In this document: positions 52,642 through 61,687 of the stretch, in pieces
Numbering within the stretch: position 1 is the first letter of the stretch
Layout of the letters: each line of letters begins with the position of its first letter
Source: Echinicola salinicaeni
GTDB taxonomy: Bacteria > Bacteroidota > Bacteroidia > Cytophagales > Cyclobacteriaceae
DNA: 64,000 bases
Direction of reading: 5' to 3'
NCBI RefSeq assembly: GCF_014280965.1
Contig: NZ_JACODZ010000006.1
Span: forward strand, 62,001-126,000
Notes under the pieces: generated by a model
Seen by the model: only the letters and a program-made list of their open reading frames with translations
Databases searched by the model: none
Told to the model about the DNA's origin: nothing
Position numbers and translations under genes: made by a program

Positions 52642-52689
52642 TGCATATCAATTGTCCCGGCTCTTATAATCTTCCAAATAAACTAAACC

Positions 52690-53589
52690 TTATAAAGGCA
52701 AATTGGCATCCAGCTCTACCGCACAACGCTTGATCAGCTTAACCGTGTTGAAGTAAAAGTCCTGATTGACCTTTTCGAAAGTATCAGTATGCCTATGATA
52801 ATCTGCATGGTCCTCCACTCCAAAATAAACAAAAGGAATTCCCTTGGCATGAAAAGCAGCATGGTCAGAGGCATTGGTCCAGTCATCATGTCCGGTGTTG
52901 GGCAGATCATGCCCAAACTTTAAACTCACCTTTTCTCCTCTGGATGCACTTTCCAGAATGGACTTTAATGAAGGGTAATGTTTGGTTCCTGATGCATAAA
53001 TTTCGTTTTGGTCATTCCTGCTGATCATATCCATATTAATATTGAGCAACACCTGATCCATGGAAAAGGGAAAATCCTTGACCAATGCTTTGGCTCCCTG
53101 AAGTCCCCTTTCTTCTGCATCCAAGGCTGCAAAAAGCATGGAATGCTTAGGCGGGTTTTTAGAGAAAAATTCGGCAAAAGCCAATAAAGCCGCAGTCCCG
53201 GAAGCATTATCATCAGTACCATTATAAATTTTTCCATCCTTTACCCCCAAATGATCATAATGCGCAGTAATAACTATTATTTTTTCTGATTCCTGTCCAG
53301 GAACAAAAGCCACAATATTAGCCGCATTTTCCACCTTGTTTTCCTCTCCAAAACTAAAATACTGGGTATAGTCATCAAACTGACTGAAAAGCCCCAGCGA
53401 AGAGAATCTTTCTTTGATATATGCTTGGGCCTTTTTGCTCCCAGTGCTTAGAGGAGCCCTTCCCTCCAATTCATCAGAAGACAGGTATTTCAGATCATTA
53501 ATAAGCTGGTTTCTATCCAGTTCCTGTGCCTCTAAAAAAGCAGGACTGAGTATGAAAAGTAATAAAATGAGTATTTTTGGCATTTTCAT
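52690..53589 (-). CDS. Secreted M28-family zinc aminopeptidase
   Basis: A 299-residue enzyme with a signal peptide (MKMPKILILLLFILSPAFLE, AQ cleavage). The co-catalytic zinc ligands appear in order: ITAHYDHLG, TDDNASGTAALL, the catalytic Glu pair DAEERGLQG, NINMDMISRND and HRHTD near the end. It removes N-terminal amino acids from peptides in the periplasm or outside the cell. The domain is a single M28 fold without the PA insertion found in longer members. It is monocistronic and divergent from the 53663 gene. Confidence 0.93.
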   Translation of the reverse strand: MKMPKILILLLFILSPAFLEAQELDRNQLINDLKYLSSDELEGRAPLSTGSKKAQAYIKERFSSLGLFSQFDDYTQYFSFGEENKVENAANIVAFVPGQESEKIIVITAHYDHLGVKDGKIYNGTDDNASGTAALLAFAEFFSKNPPKHSMLFAALDAEERGLQGAKALVKDFPFSMDQVLLNINMDMISRNDQNEIYASGTKHYPSLKSILESASRGEKVSLKFGHDLPNTGHDDWTNASDHAAFHAKGIPFVYFGVEDHADYHRHTDTFEKVNQDFYFNTVKLIKRCAVELDANLPL

Positions 53590-53662
53590 GTGATTATCGA
53601 TTGTTGGCTACCAGTATTAAAGTGAAAATACTAATTTAGTCTTTTGGAACGTTCAAATATCT

Positions 53663-54685
53663 ATGAAATATATTTCAGTACTATTTTTAATCCTATTTTC
53701 TTACTTTCAAAGTTTCGGCCAAAGTACCTTGCCCGAGCACTTTTTAGATGGAAAGGCGGTCATTTTGATTTCCACTGCTCCTAGCGCAAGACCACCGATG
53801 GATTGGAAAAATATAGCAGAAGAAATTCATTCAGCATTGGTAGAAGCCGGTGGTGATCCTATTGCCTACTACGAACTGGAAGAGATCATACTTTCCGAGG
53901 AAATCCAAGCAGCTTATGGGAAAAGTTTCTTGCAACGCATGGTCAGAAATATCGTCACTATAACCAGAAAAGACAATGGTGACTTTTTTATCAACATCAT
54001 GGAATTTTCCGGAAACAGCAATATCATTAATGCAGGAAACCAATGGTCGCTTCAGGCGAACAATATGGAAGTACTCCAAGAAAAACTTATTGCAGCTGGC
54101 GAAGGCCAAAGATCAAAGAACCTGATGGCCTTGGACGTACCCAGCTTTCTTCCACCTTTGGTAGGAGGAGCCGATCCAAGTCCATCCCAAGCCAATAACC
54201 TGCCTGTTTCTTCCAGATTTATCGCCAAAAACCCCTTGAACCTGGATATATTTAAGCTGGGAATCCCGCTTTCTGGAGCATCAGGTGAAGCCGCCTTGCT
54301 AACCCAGTTTAGATACGACCTATTGGGCAAATCTTCAGACCAAATTTTGGCTGCACAAAAAGCCGAAAAAGCCAGTATAGAAAGTATTTTGGAGCAATAT
54401 TATCCTTACGAAACCGTATTTTTGACTACTATCCGTTCGGACAAAGACTTAATTGCCGACAAAATCCAATTTGTATTGACCAGGGTGGAAGGTCGCGAAG
54501 CCGACCTAATGGAAAGTATGGGACTGAGAAGTGAGACGCTTCCTGATAAAGACCGGATTGTGGTGAAATATTATATCAAGTTCTTGGTCAGAAATGAGCT
54601 TTATATTGGTCCAGTATGGGATGCCGACCCTAATGGAAAACAGGCCTTGATTAATTTTCTCCAAAATCTAAAAATAGAGGAATGA
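53663..54685 (+). CDS. Secreted hypothetical protein, Cytophagales-type
   Basis: A 340-residue protein with a signal peptide (MKYISVLFLILFSYFQSFGQ). It has no recognised domain. Its N-terminal third (LDGKAVILISTAPSARPPMD, then YYELEEIILSEEIQAAYGKS) and the C-terminal third (YYPYETVFLTTIRSDKDLIA) look like folded alpha/beta segments, with a proline-rich linker between (PSFLPPLVGGADPSPSQANN). It probably acts in the periplasm. It ends at a strong bidirectional terminator shared with the DinB gene. I do not assign a function. Confidence 0.75.
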   Translation: MKYISVLFLILFSYFQSFGQSTLPEHFLDGKAVILISTAPSARPPMDWKNIAEEIHSALVEAGGDPIAYYELEEIILSEEIQAAYGKSFLQRMVRNIVTITRKDNGDFFINIMEFSGNSNIINAGNQWSLQANNMEVLQEKLIAAGEGQRSKNLMALDVPSFLPPLVGGADPSPSQANNLPVSSRFIAKNPLNLDIFKLGIPLSGASGEAALLTQFRYDLLGKSSDQILAAQKAEKASIESILEQYYPYETVFLTTIRSDKDLIADKIQFVLTRVEGREADLMESMGLRSETLPDKDRIVVKYYIKFLVRNELYIGPVWDADPNGKQALINFLQNLKIEE

Positions 54686-54710
54686 AAAGCTAACTACAGA
54701 TAAAGACACT

Positions 54711-54751
54711 AAAAAGCCTGTCAAATGAATTGAATTATTGACAGGCTTTTT
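54711..54751. terminator. Bidirectional terminator between 53663 and DinB genes
   Basis: A 14-bp perfect stem AAAAAGCCTGTCAA / TTGACAGGCTTTTT with a 13-base loop, between two convergent stops. Confidence 0.93.
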
Positions 54752-54772
54752 ATTTTTCATGAAAACAGAAAA

Positions 54773-55300
54773 TTACCAAGCCCTGAAGGGCGGTGGTGTA
54801 ATACCATTCAAGCGTAAGTAGACGATCAAGTTGCCTCTATGGTGAATACCATGGGAATCAATCAATCCTTCCACTTGCCTGCGAGTAATCTTATTACCTC
54901 CAAAAACCTCTACTTCTTCACCCAATTCGCTTTCAGATAAAGATGAATAGGTTTTGGCAACAAAATCAAATGAAGTTTTTACCGCTTCAGCCAATTCAGC
55001 CTTGCTCATGCTCTTATCCTCAAAATCAATTCCTGGATTACCCTCCTTAAGAAAGTTATTGGCCATCATCACATTGCCACCTGCAATATGCATGATCAGT
55101 TCCTTAAAACTAGAAACCTCCTCTACAGGCTTAAAATCCAATTTATCCTCAGGCATGGCCTCCAAAATTTCCACCGTATAGGCTTTCATATTTTCCCATT
55201 TTGCCAAAAACTCCTCTTGGTTGGTTTGGGCATTTAAGGTATAAAGAGAAGATACACTTAAAAACAGCCCCAAAAACAATGACTTGAAAATCTTTTTCAT
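54773..55300 (-). CDS. Secreted DinB-family protein
   Basis: A 175-residue DinB/YfiT-type four-helix bundle preceded by a signal peptide (MKKIFKSLFLGLFLSVSSLY, then LNAQ). Candidate metal-site His residues lie in LIMHIAGG, and in GLIDSHGIHHRGNL. DinB-fold enzymes are often thiol-dependent transferases or hydrolases; Bacteroidota secrete many with unknown substrates. It ends convergently with the 53663 gene and is divergent from gldD. Confidence 0.88.
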   Translation of the reverse strand: MKKIFKSLFLGLFLSVSSLYTLNAQTNQEEFLAKWENMKAYTVEILEAMPEDKLDFKPVEEVSSFKELIMHIAGGNVMMANNFLKEGNPGIDFEDKSMSKAELAEAVKTSFDFVAKTYSSLSESELGEEVEVFGGNKITRRQVEGLIDSHGIHHRGNLIVYLRLNGITPPPFRAW

Positions 55301-55420
55301 ATCGATTAAAGTTTAGGTTGAATAACTAATTTCGTGAAGTTTCGTCATAAATAGTAATATCCACAGCAATATATTATGCATAGAATGAGAGATTCTGATC
55401 TATTTTTTATCTTTGGAGCT

Positions 55421-55996
55421 ATGAAGTTCAAAAATATTTGCTGGGTTATTGGCTTTATCTTATTGGGTTGTGATCAACATTATCTGCCAAAACCCAAGGG
55501 CTATAATCGGATAGACCTTCCTGAGAAATCTTTTGAGACACTGACAGATGCATACCCTTACCAGTTCCAAAAATCAGTATTTGCCCAAACTGAGGCAGAT
55601 TCCTTCAATTTAGCGGAAGAAAACTGGATCAACTTAAACTATTCAAATTTTGGTGCAAAAATCCACCTTACCTATAAATCTATCAACGGGGACAAAGAAG
55701 TCCTAAAGAGCATATTGGATGACTCCTTTAACCTTACTGCAAAGCACCAGGTGAAAGCCTATAGCATAGAAGAAGGAGTTATCAAAACGCCATATGGCTA
55801 TGTAGGTGTAGTAGCGGAATTGAGTGGTGAAGTCCCTACTCCTTTCCAGTTTTTTGTAACTGATTCCACCCAAAACTTCCTGAGAGGGGCCTTATATTTT
55901 AACACTGCTGTAAAGAACGATTCCCTTGCTCCTGTAATTGAATATATAAAAGAAGATATGCTCCATTTGATCAATTCCCTTGAATTCAAAAACTAA
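55421..55996 (+). CDS. gldD: Gliding motility lipoprotein GldD
   Basis: A 191-residue lipoprotein from ATG 55421 (the open frame goes back to a less plausible ATG at 55376). The lipobox is ILLGC (Cys17). Diagnostic GldD segments are YLPKPKGYNRIDLPEKSFET, then NWINLNYSNFGAKIHLTYKS, and FFVTDSTQNFLRGALYFN. GldD is required for gliding and type IX secretion in Flavobacterium, and gldE there is a neighbour. Here gldE is at 7642, 46 kb away. Downstream, a GHL10 gene starts 46 bases after its stop. Confidence 0.88.
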   Translation: MKFKNICWVIGFILLGCDQHYLPKPKGYNRIDLPEKSFETLTDAYPYQFQKSVFAQTEADSFNLAEENWINLNYSNFGAKIHLTYKSINGDKEVLKSILDDSFNLTAKHQVKAYSIEEGVIKTPYGYVGVVAELSGEVPTPFQFFVTDSTQNFLRGALYFNTAVKNDSLAPVIEYIKEDMLHLINSLEFKN

Positions 55997-56042
55997 GGTC
56001 TAATTATTGATACGAGACTTATCCAAAATCCTGCGACATTAA

Positions 56043-57656
56043 ATGAACTTGAGTTTACAACGATTAAGCATATTAGCAATGGCACTGATGATGAGTGCCT
56101 GTTCGGTTTTTAACAAAACCAGCCAATCTCCAGGGCCCACCCCTGCACCAACAGAAAAAGCCACAAAACCCATAAGCAATAATCCAAAGGACCCTCAACC
56201 TGAGGCAGAAACAGCAGAAGCCCTACCTGCTTTCTCCGCTCCCAACCGTGAAATGCGTGGTGTTTGGATCGCCACGGTAGCCAATATTGACTGGCCCAGC
56301 TCAGGTAACGATAGTTTTGAAAAACAGCAAAGGGATTTTATCCAGATTTTAGATTTCTATCGCCAGCATAATTTCAATGCAGTCTTTGTCCAAGTCAGGG
56401 CTGCAGGTGATGCTTTTTATCCAAGTAAAATGGCTCCATGGTCAAGATACCTTAGTGGAAAGGAAGGAAAAGCTCCCCAAACGATGCTTGATCCTTTGAA
56501 ATGGATGATCCAAGTAACCCATGAAAGAGGAATGGAATTTCATGCTTGGCTAAACCCTTACAGGGCCACTTTTAACCTCAAAGTGGAAGAACTAAGTCCC
56601 ATGCATGATTACTTCCGCCACACTGATTGGATGGTAAAATATGGCAGCAAATACTATTATAATCCGGGAATACCTGCTGTAAAGGACCATATGGTCAATA
56701 TTGTAAGTGAAGTACTTCAAAACTACGATATTGATGGGGTTCATTTGGATGATTATTTCTATCCCTATAAAATCCCCGGAGAAGAATTTGAAGACCAAGA
56801 TGCCTATAGCAAGTATGGCAATAACCTTAATTTGGGAGATTGGAGGAGAGCTAATGTGGACGAGCTTATCCGCAGCATAAATGATTTGGTAAAAAATGAA
56901 AAGCCATGGGTCCAGTTCGGTGTAAGTCCCTTTGGCGTATGGAGAAATGCCTCAGTTGATCCACAAGGTTCTAATACCCAAGCAGGCCAAACCAATTATG
57001 ATGACCTATATGCCGATCCATTATCTTGGGTAAAAAATGGATGGGTTGATTATTTGGCCCCACAGATATATTGGAGCTTGGACCATCCACAAGCCTCCCA
57101 TAGGGAACTCGTGAATTGGTGGTCCGAAAATGCCAATAACACCAGAATTTATATTGGCAATGGCAGCTATAAAGTCCGAAATGATAAAGATGATGCTTGG
57201 AAAAACAGTTATGAAATCCCCAACCAAGTAGCTGTAGGAAGATCTAAAACAGCTGTTAAGGGCAATCTATATTTCCGTGCCCGGTCACTAATGGGAAGCA
57301 ATAGAGATATTGCCGGCCTGCTTTCCCAAACCATGTATGAAAGGCCGGTGTTAACCCCTAGCAAGGCTAGAAATAATGTTTTCGAAAGTCTCAACCCTGA
57401 CATATCCACTTCCCACTTATCGGATAGAGGCTTACAGGTAGAAATAGACAATGCCTATTTGGCCAGGTCTGTGGCCTTGTTTGGCTTTAACAACAGCGGA
57501 AAATGGGAACTGGTAGAAAGTCAATATACCGGTACATCCATCGATGGGAAAACCTTTATGTTTGACAGCTATATGGTACAGAATTATCCGTATTTGGCCA
57601 TTGGCTTTTTGGGCAATTTCGGAGAATTTTCCCAAGTTAAAATCTGGAAACCTTAA
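56043..57656 (+). CDS. GHL10 (YngK-like) family glycoside hydrolase lipoprotein
   Basis: A 537-residue lipoprotein (signal MNLSLQRLSILAMALMMSAC with lipid-anchored Cys20). After a proline-rich spacer the GHL10 barrel spans about 70-400: REMRGVWIATVANIDWPSSG, FNAVFVQVRAAGDAFYPSKM, MEFHAWLNPYRATF, DGVHLDDYFYPYKIPG (acidic catalytic-type cluster) and QFGVSPFGVWRN. An additional C-terminal beta-domain (about 440-537) is present. Family members cleave peptidoglycan-derived or other polysaccharides; the substrate is not known. It follows gldD on the same strand. Confidence 0.9.
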   Translation: MNLSLQRLSILAMALMMSACSVFNKTSQSPGPTPAPTEKATKPISNNPKDPQPEAETAEALPAFSAPNREMRGVWIATVANIDWPSSGNDSFEKQQRDFIQILDFYRQHNFNAVFVQVRAAGDAFYPSKMAPWSRYLSGKEGKAPQTMLDPLKWMIQVTHERGMEFHAWLNPYRATFNLKVEELSPMHDYFRHTDWMVKYGSKYYYNPGIPAVKDHMVNIVSEVLQNYDIDGVHLDDYFYPYKIPGEEFEDQDAYSKYGNNLNLGDWRRANVDELIRSINDLVKNEKPWVQFGVSPFGVWRNASVDPQGSNTQAGQTNYDDLYADPLSWVKNGWVDYLAPQIYWSLDHPQASHRELVNWWSENANNTRIYIGNGSYKVRNDKDDAWKNSYEIPNQVAVGRSKTAVKGNLYFRARSLMGSNRDIAGLLSQTMYERPVLTPSKARNNVFESLNPDISTSHLSDRGLQVEIDNAYLARSVALFGFNNSGKWELVESQYTGTSIDGKTFMFDSYMVQNYPYLAIGFLGNFGEFSQVKIWKP

Positions 57657-57804
57657 TCATCCCGAGAATCAAACAGTAAAGTTCAGGTCCAACAGAAAAA
57701 ATTATCTGTATATCAGTAAAGACACCAGTAGGTTTTTGTAAATAAGATATTCTTTCAGTATGAACACAAAAGTCCAAAGAAACGATATTTTACTCCGTGC
57801 AAAC

Positions 57805-57897
57805 TTGTCTTCCGCCAGATAGATCTGTGGAATCTCCCGATAAATCTGGACAGGCTGTGAGAAATAAGTTTACAGGTGTAATAACGGATAATCATAT
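57805..57897. repeat. Dispersed repeat, copy 2
   Basis: ACTTGTCTTCCGCCAGATAG ... GTAATAACGGATAATCATAT; same segment order as 35925-35997. Confidence 0.6.
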
Positions 57898-58123
57898 AAA
57901 TTTAAATGAAACATAGGTTTTGATCTATATTTTTCCCTTTTAAAATCTTTTATGTTTATTAACCACAGATGTTTACAGATCAGCACAGATGCCAAAATCC
58001 GGTTATCATGATCTGTAAATATGCCTTAGGCCATTCCTAGGCTATTGATTTAGAGAGCTAGAAATTATACTTCACTTGCCTTGAATCCGTTGAAAATTCG
58101 TGGGCTATTTCAAAAATCAACTT

Positions 58124-58159
58124 ATAAAAAAAAGCCCGCTTGAGATTCAAGCGGGCTTT
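58124..58159 (-). terminator. Rho-independent terminator of the sodium:solute symporter gene
   Basis: A 13-bp perfect stem AAAGCCCGCTTGA / TCAAGCGGGCTTT with loop GAT, and a T-run on the minus strand, 22 bases past the stop. Confidence 0.94.
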
Positions 58160-58180
58160 GACATTTAATATATCTATCGA

Positions 58181-59962
58181 TTAGAATAACTTGATCTTGT
58201 TCCAGCTCTTGATCAGTATAGCAAAACCTGCTGCACTTACCAATGTGGCAATAATGGCTGAGGTGGTATTATCATAAATCCAAAACCCAATAGCAAAAAG
58301 AGCCGAATAAATCGCAACAGATCCAGTAACCATCAATCCAATTTCAAATGGAAGCTGGCCTTGCTCCGCTTCTACCTCAGGATACCTGTTCAATAGCTTT
58401 CTCCATCCATAAGCTGCTGGCTTAACTTTTTTATAGAAGGACAATAATACCTCATCCTTTTCAGGTTTGGTCACCAAAGTAACCGTCAGCCATGTTGCTG
58501 TAGTAATACCTACACCATAAAGTAGTTTTAGGTATTCCATTCCCTCTGGAATATTAATAATTCCAAACTTAGGGTTGATGACTTCGAAGAAAATAGCCAC
58601 TAGGAATGATATGATCATGGCAGAAATTTCAGTATAAGCATTAATTCTCCACCAGAACCATCTTAGGATAAAGATCAATCCAGTACCTGCTCCAATTTGC
58701 AATAGAATATTGAAAGCTTCCAAGGCATTAGAAAGCGCCAATGCCAGCAATGCAGCAAAGCCCATCAATACTACCGTGGAAATCCTACCTACCATTACCA
58801 AGTCTTTATCACTTGCATCCGGCTTCACAAACCTTAGGTAAAAGTCATTTACCACATAAGAAGAACCCCAGTTCAAGTGAGTGGACAAGGTAGACATTAC
58901 TGCAGCGATCAAAGAAGCCAAAACCACACCGATCAAACCTGTTGGCAAGAAAGTCAACATGGCAGAGTAAGCCAAATCATTCCCCAATTTATCAGCAGGC
59001 ATATGAGGGAAAGCCTCTTGCATATCACTGATCTGAGGGAAAATCACCAAAGAAGACAAGGCAATAATGATCCACGGCCATGGTCTCAATGCATAATGCG
59101 CTACATTAAAGAATAGCGTAGCACCGATGGCATTTTTCTCATCCTTGGCAGAAAGCATCCTTTGCGCGATATACCCGCCACCTCCAGGCTCTGCACCTGG
59201 ATACCAAGTAGCCCACCATTGTATGGCAATTGGCATGATCAACAATGGAATCACCAAATTCATATCATTGAAATCCGGGAAGAAAGAAAGCTTGTCAGAT
59301 ACATTAGGGTGGGCAAGCAAATTTTCCAGAGAACCGATTTCAGGCATATCAAGAATATAATATGCCGCACCGATAGCTCCACCCATCGCAATAAAGAACT
59401 GGAAGAAGTCAGTCAAAAGTACCCCCTTCAATCCACCAAGTGAACTATACACTACCGTCACGATAGAAGCGATCAACAAAGTCTGTACTGGAGTCAAGCC
59501 CAGCATTACCCCACCAATCTTAATGGCCGCAAGGGAAACTGTCGCCATAATTACAATATTAAAGAACACCCCTAAATAAATGGCCCTAAAGCCTCTTAAG
59601 AATGCTGCGCCCTTCCCACTGTACCTTAATTCATAGAATTCTAGGTCAGTGGTAATTTCGGACCTCCTCCAAAGCTTGGCATAGACAAATACCGTCAACA
59701 TTCCTGTCAAGAGGAATGCCCACCATACCCAGTTACCAGACACACCATTCACACGCACAATATCGGTCACCAAATTCGGGGTATCGGCAGAGAATGTGGT
59801 AGCAACCATTGATACACCTAATAACCACCAAGGCATATTCCTTCCCGAAAGGAAGAAGTCCTTAGCACTTTTACCGGCAGACTTGGAGGTAAAAAGACCT
59901 ATCAACAAGGAAATGATGAAAAAGGCCGCAATTATGCCCCAATCAATTGGAGAAATGTTCAT
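58181..59962 (-). CDS. Sodium:solute symporter (SSS family)
   Basis: A 593-residue LeuT-fold transporter with about 13 to 15 membrane helices. Characteristic SSS segments include IDWGIIAAFFIISLLIGLFT, WWLLGVSMVATTFSADTPN, LGGLKGVLLTDFFQFFIAMG, LLPTGLIGVVLASLIAAVMS-like PTGLIGVVLASLIAAVMSTL and GTGLIFILRWFWWRINAYTE. SSS members import sugars, amino acids, nucleosides or vitamins with Na+. The extended Trp-rich GTGLIFILRWFWWR region recalls Bacteroidota sugar/sialic acid type SSS transporters. It is divergent from a hexosamine-kinase-like gene at 60338, which hints at amino-sugar uptake. Confidence 0.92.
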   Translation of the reverse strand: MNISPIDWGIIAAFFIISLLIGLFTSKSAGKSAKDFFLSGRNMPWWLLGVSMVATTFSADTPNLVTDIVRVNGVSGNWVWWAFLLTGMLTVFVYAKLWRRSEITTDLEFYELRYSGKGAAFLRGFRAIYLGVFFNIVIMATVSLAAIKIGGVMLGLTPVQTLLIASIVTVVYSSLGGLKGVLLTDFFQFFIAMGGAIGAAYYILDMPEIGSLENLLAHPNVSDKLSFFPDFNDMNLVIPLLIMPIAIQWWATWYPGAEPGGGGYIAQRMLSAKDEKNAIGATLFFNVAHYALRPWPWIIIALSSLVIFPQISDMQEAFPHMPADKLGNDLAYSAMLTFLPTGLIGVVLASLIAAVMSTLSTHLNWGSSYVVNDFYLRFVKPDASDKDLVMVGRISTVVLMGFAALLALALSNALEAFNILLQIGAGTGLIFILRWFWWRINAYTEISAMIISFLVAIFFEVINPKFGIINIPEGMEYLKLLYGVGITTATWLTVTLVTKPEKDEVLLSFYKKVKPAAYGWRKLLNRYPEVEAEQGQLPFEIGLMVTGSVAIYSALFAIGFWIYDNTTSAIIATLVSAAGFAILIKSWNKIKLF

Positions 59963-60337
59963 AATATCCTAATGTAAATTTTAAATTGTATTAATTTCGA
60001 AAGCTTTTGCGCTTGAAAACTATTCCCTACTTTATAATTTGTTTTACAAAATTTTACATTTAATAAAACTTACTTTTGAAATAATTTTCACTAATGTATT
60101 CAATAATTCAAGAAATTCAAAAACCCTTTATTTGGGCCTCAAAATAAATTTTCTCCAAATAAAATAAATCTTATCGAAAACATATATTATTTATTATGTT
60201 TTTTATTTTTACATTCGCTTTTATCATATAAATGTTTCAATTTCTTTTGAATTTAGATTTCAGAATTAAATTTATCAATAATTAGCGATCGGCATCTAAG
60301 CCAAAAAATATATTTTTAACATTTCAGTAAAGCTTGT
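59963..60337. other. Divergent regulatory region between symporter and kinase genes
   Basis: A 375-bp AT-rich gap. TACTTTTG at 60071-60078 fits the TANNTTTG -7 box on the plus strand, but the nearest TTTG is too far upstream for a good match. No ORF or strong stem was found. Confidence 0.4.
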
Positions 60338-61390
60338 ATGGAAAGTGTCTTTGATGATATTTTAGTTGATTACGGTCAACAAGGAGTAATAGCAAATATA
60401 AAAAGATATGGGTCTGGACATATCCATCAAACCTATTTGATAGACAGTAATTCTAAACAATTCATTCTTCAGAATTTCAATACGAGTGTATTCCCCTTTC
60501 CTGATAGAATAGCCAAAAACTTAAAGGTCGTCAACAAGCATCTTGAGGGTAAAATACTTGATTTCAATTTAGTACTACCCATGAAAACGGCCAAAGGGGC
60601 GCTCTTTTCTTCAGTAGACCAATCTGCCTACAGACTTTTTCCATTTATTGCAGGAGAGTGTATTGACAAAGTATCTTCTTCTGAGCAGGCCTATTTGGCA
60701 GCCAAAGCGTTTGGAGGTTTTGTAAAAGCATGTATTGGTATAAATACAAATGACCTTGAAGAAGTCATTGAGGGCTTTCATAATCTTTCCCTACGATTTC
60801 GCCAGTTTGAAAATGCCTTAAAGGAAACCAATATTGAGCTTCATGCAGAGGCTCAAGAATTAGTAGCCTTTTTTCAACGTCAAGTGCTATTAGTAAGAAA
60901 ATATAAGCACTATGAGGAAACACTCCCCCTTAGGGTGACCCACAATGACACTAAAATCAATAATGTAATATATGACAAGGGTTTTGCTAAAATCAATGCC
61001 GTCATTGATTTGGACACCGTGATGCCTGGATATATTTTCTATGATTTTGGAGATTTGGTGAGAACAGTCAGCTGTACGGAAGAAGAAGCTTCTTTGGACT
61101 GGGACAAAATAGATGTTGATCTTGACAAATATGCTTCCCTACTCAAGGGCTTTGTAGCGGCATTAGGAAATGATTTAAGTGAAGAAGAGAAAAATTCATT
61201 GCCCTTTGGAGGGGAAATGATGGCCTGTATTATGGGCTTACGCTTTTTGACTGATTACTTAAATGGAAATATATATTACCCGATAGAATATCCAGAACAT
61301 AATTTCCACCGCGCCAAGAACCAAGCCTTATTATTAAAGGCATTGCAAAACAAAAGGGAGGATATAAGCGAAATAATGAAAGAGGTTTAA
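60338..61390 (+). CDS. N-acetylhexosamine 1-kinase-like (NahK-type) phosphotransferase
   Basis: A 350-residue aminoglycoside phosphotransferase-fold kinase close to NahK. The catalytic loop is THNDTKINNVIYD (201-213, catalytic base Asp204) and the Mg-binding motif VIDLDTVMPGYIFYDFGDL (222 on). NahK-type enzymes phosphorylate N-acetylgalactosamine or N-acetylglucosamine at C1 and open the lacto-N-biose/mucin sugar pathway. The N-terminal IKRYGSGHIHQTYL fits the family glycine-rich loop. Its divergent neighbour is an SSS transporter, so an imported amino-sugar substrate is plausible but unproven. A terminator overlaps its stop codon. Confidence 0.85.
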   Translation: MESVFDDILVDYGQQGVIANIKRYGSGHIHQTYLIDSNSKQFILQNFNTSVFPFPDRIAKNLKVVNKHLEGKILDFNLVLPMKTAKGALFSSVDQSAYRLFPFIAGECIDKVSSSEQAYLAAKAFGGFVKACIGINTNDLEEVIEGFHNLSLRFRQFENALKETNIELHAEAQELVAFFQRQVLLVRKYKHYEETLPLRVTHNDTKINNVIYDKGFAKINAVIDLDTVMPGYIFYDFGDLVRTVSCTEEEASLDWDKIDVDLDKYASLLKGFVAALGNDLSEEEKNSLPFGGEMMACIMGLRFLTDYLNGNIYYPIEYPEHNFHRAKNQALLLKALQNKREDISEIMKEV

Positions 61391-61406
61391 CCAACCTCTT
61401 TTTTTT
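61379..61406 (+). terminator. Terminator overlapping the kinase stop codon
   Basis: Stem AAAGAGGTT / AACCTCTTT (9 bp) with the TAA stop inside the loop, followed by a T-run. An unusually compact gene end. Confidence 0.88.
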
Positions 61407-61687
61407 ATACTCGACCCAAATCGCTGTATAACACTAGTTACCTAATCATATAAATCTTGCTGTTTTCCACAGCCTCAAAATTGGATTTCGTGAATTTACC
61501 GTTTACAAAACTATAAATCCACATAACGCACAACACTCAATAAGTTTTGAAACATTTTGGCATTACTTCAAATACTTTAATATATTAGTGCTTAGATAGT
61601 GTATTTTTTTTATAAACTTAAACTTAATAACGTAAAAAGTCTATTTACTTATCCTAAATAGGCTTGAGCATAATAACATAGTACTCC

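Larger units (their letters stand above)
52182..52689. other. 508-bp intergenic region with two GTCAT repeats
   Basis: No ORF is supported. It contains the two repeat copies at 52381-52478 and 52523-52641 and the start regions of the flanking minus-strand acyltransferase gene. Confidence 0.5.
57657..58180. other. 524-bp intergenic region between GHL10 and sodium symporter genes
   Basis: No ORF is supported. It holds the dispersed repeat at 57805-57897, an ACAGAT-rich patch at about 57965-57990, and the symporter terminator at 58124. Confidence 0.5.
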
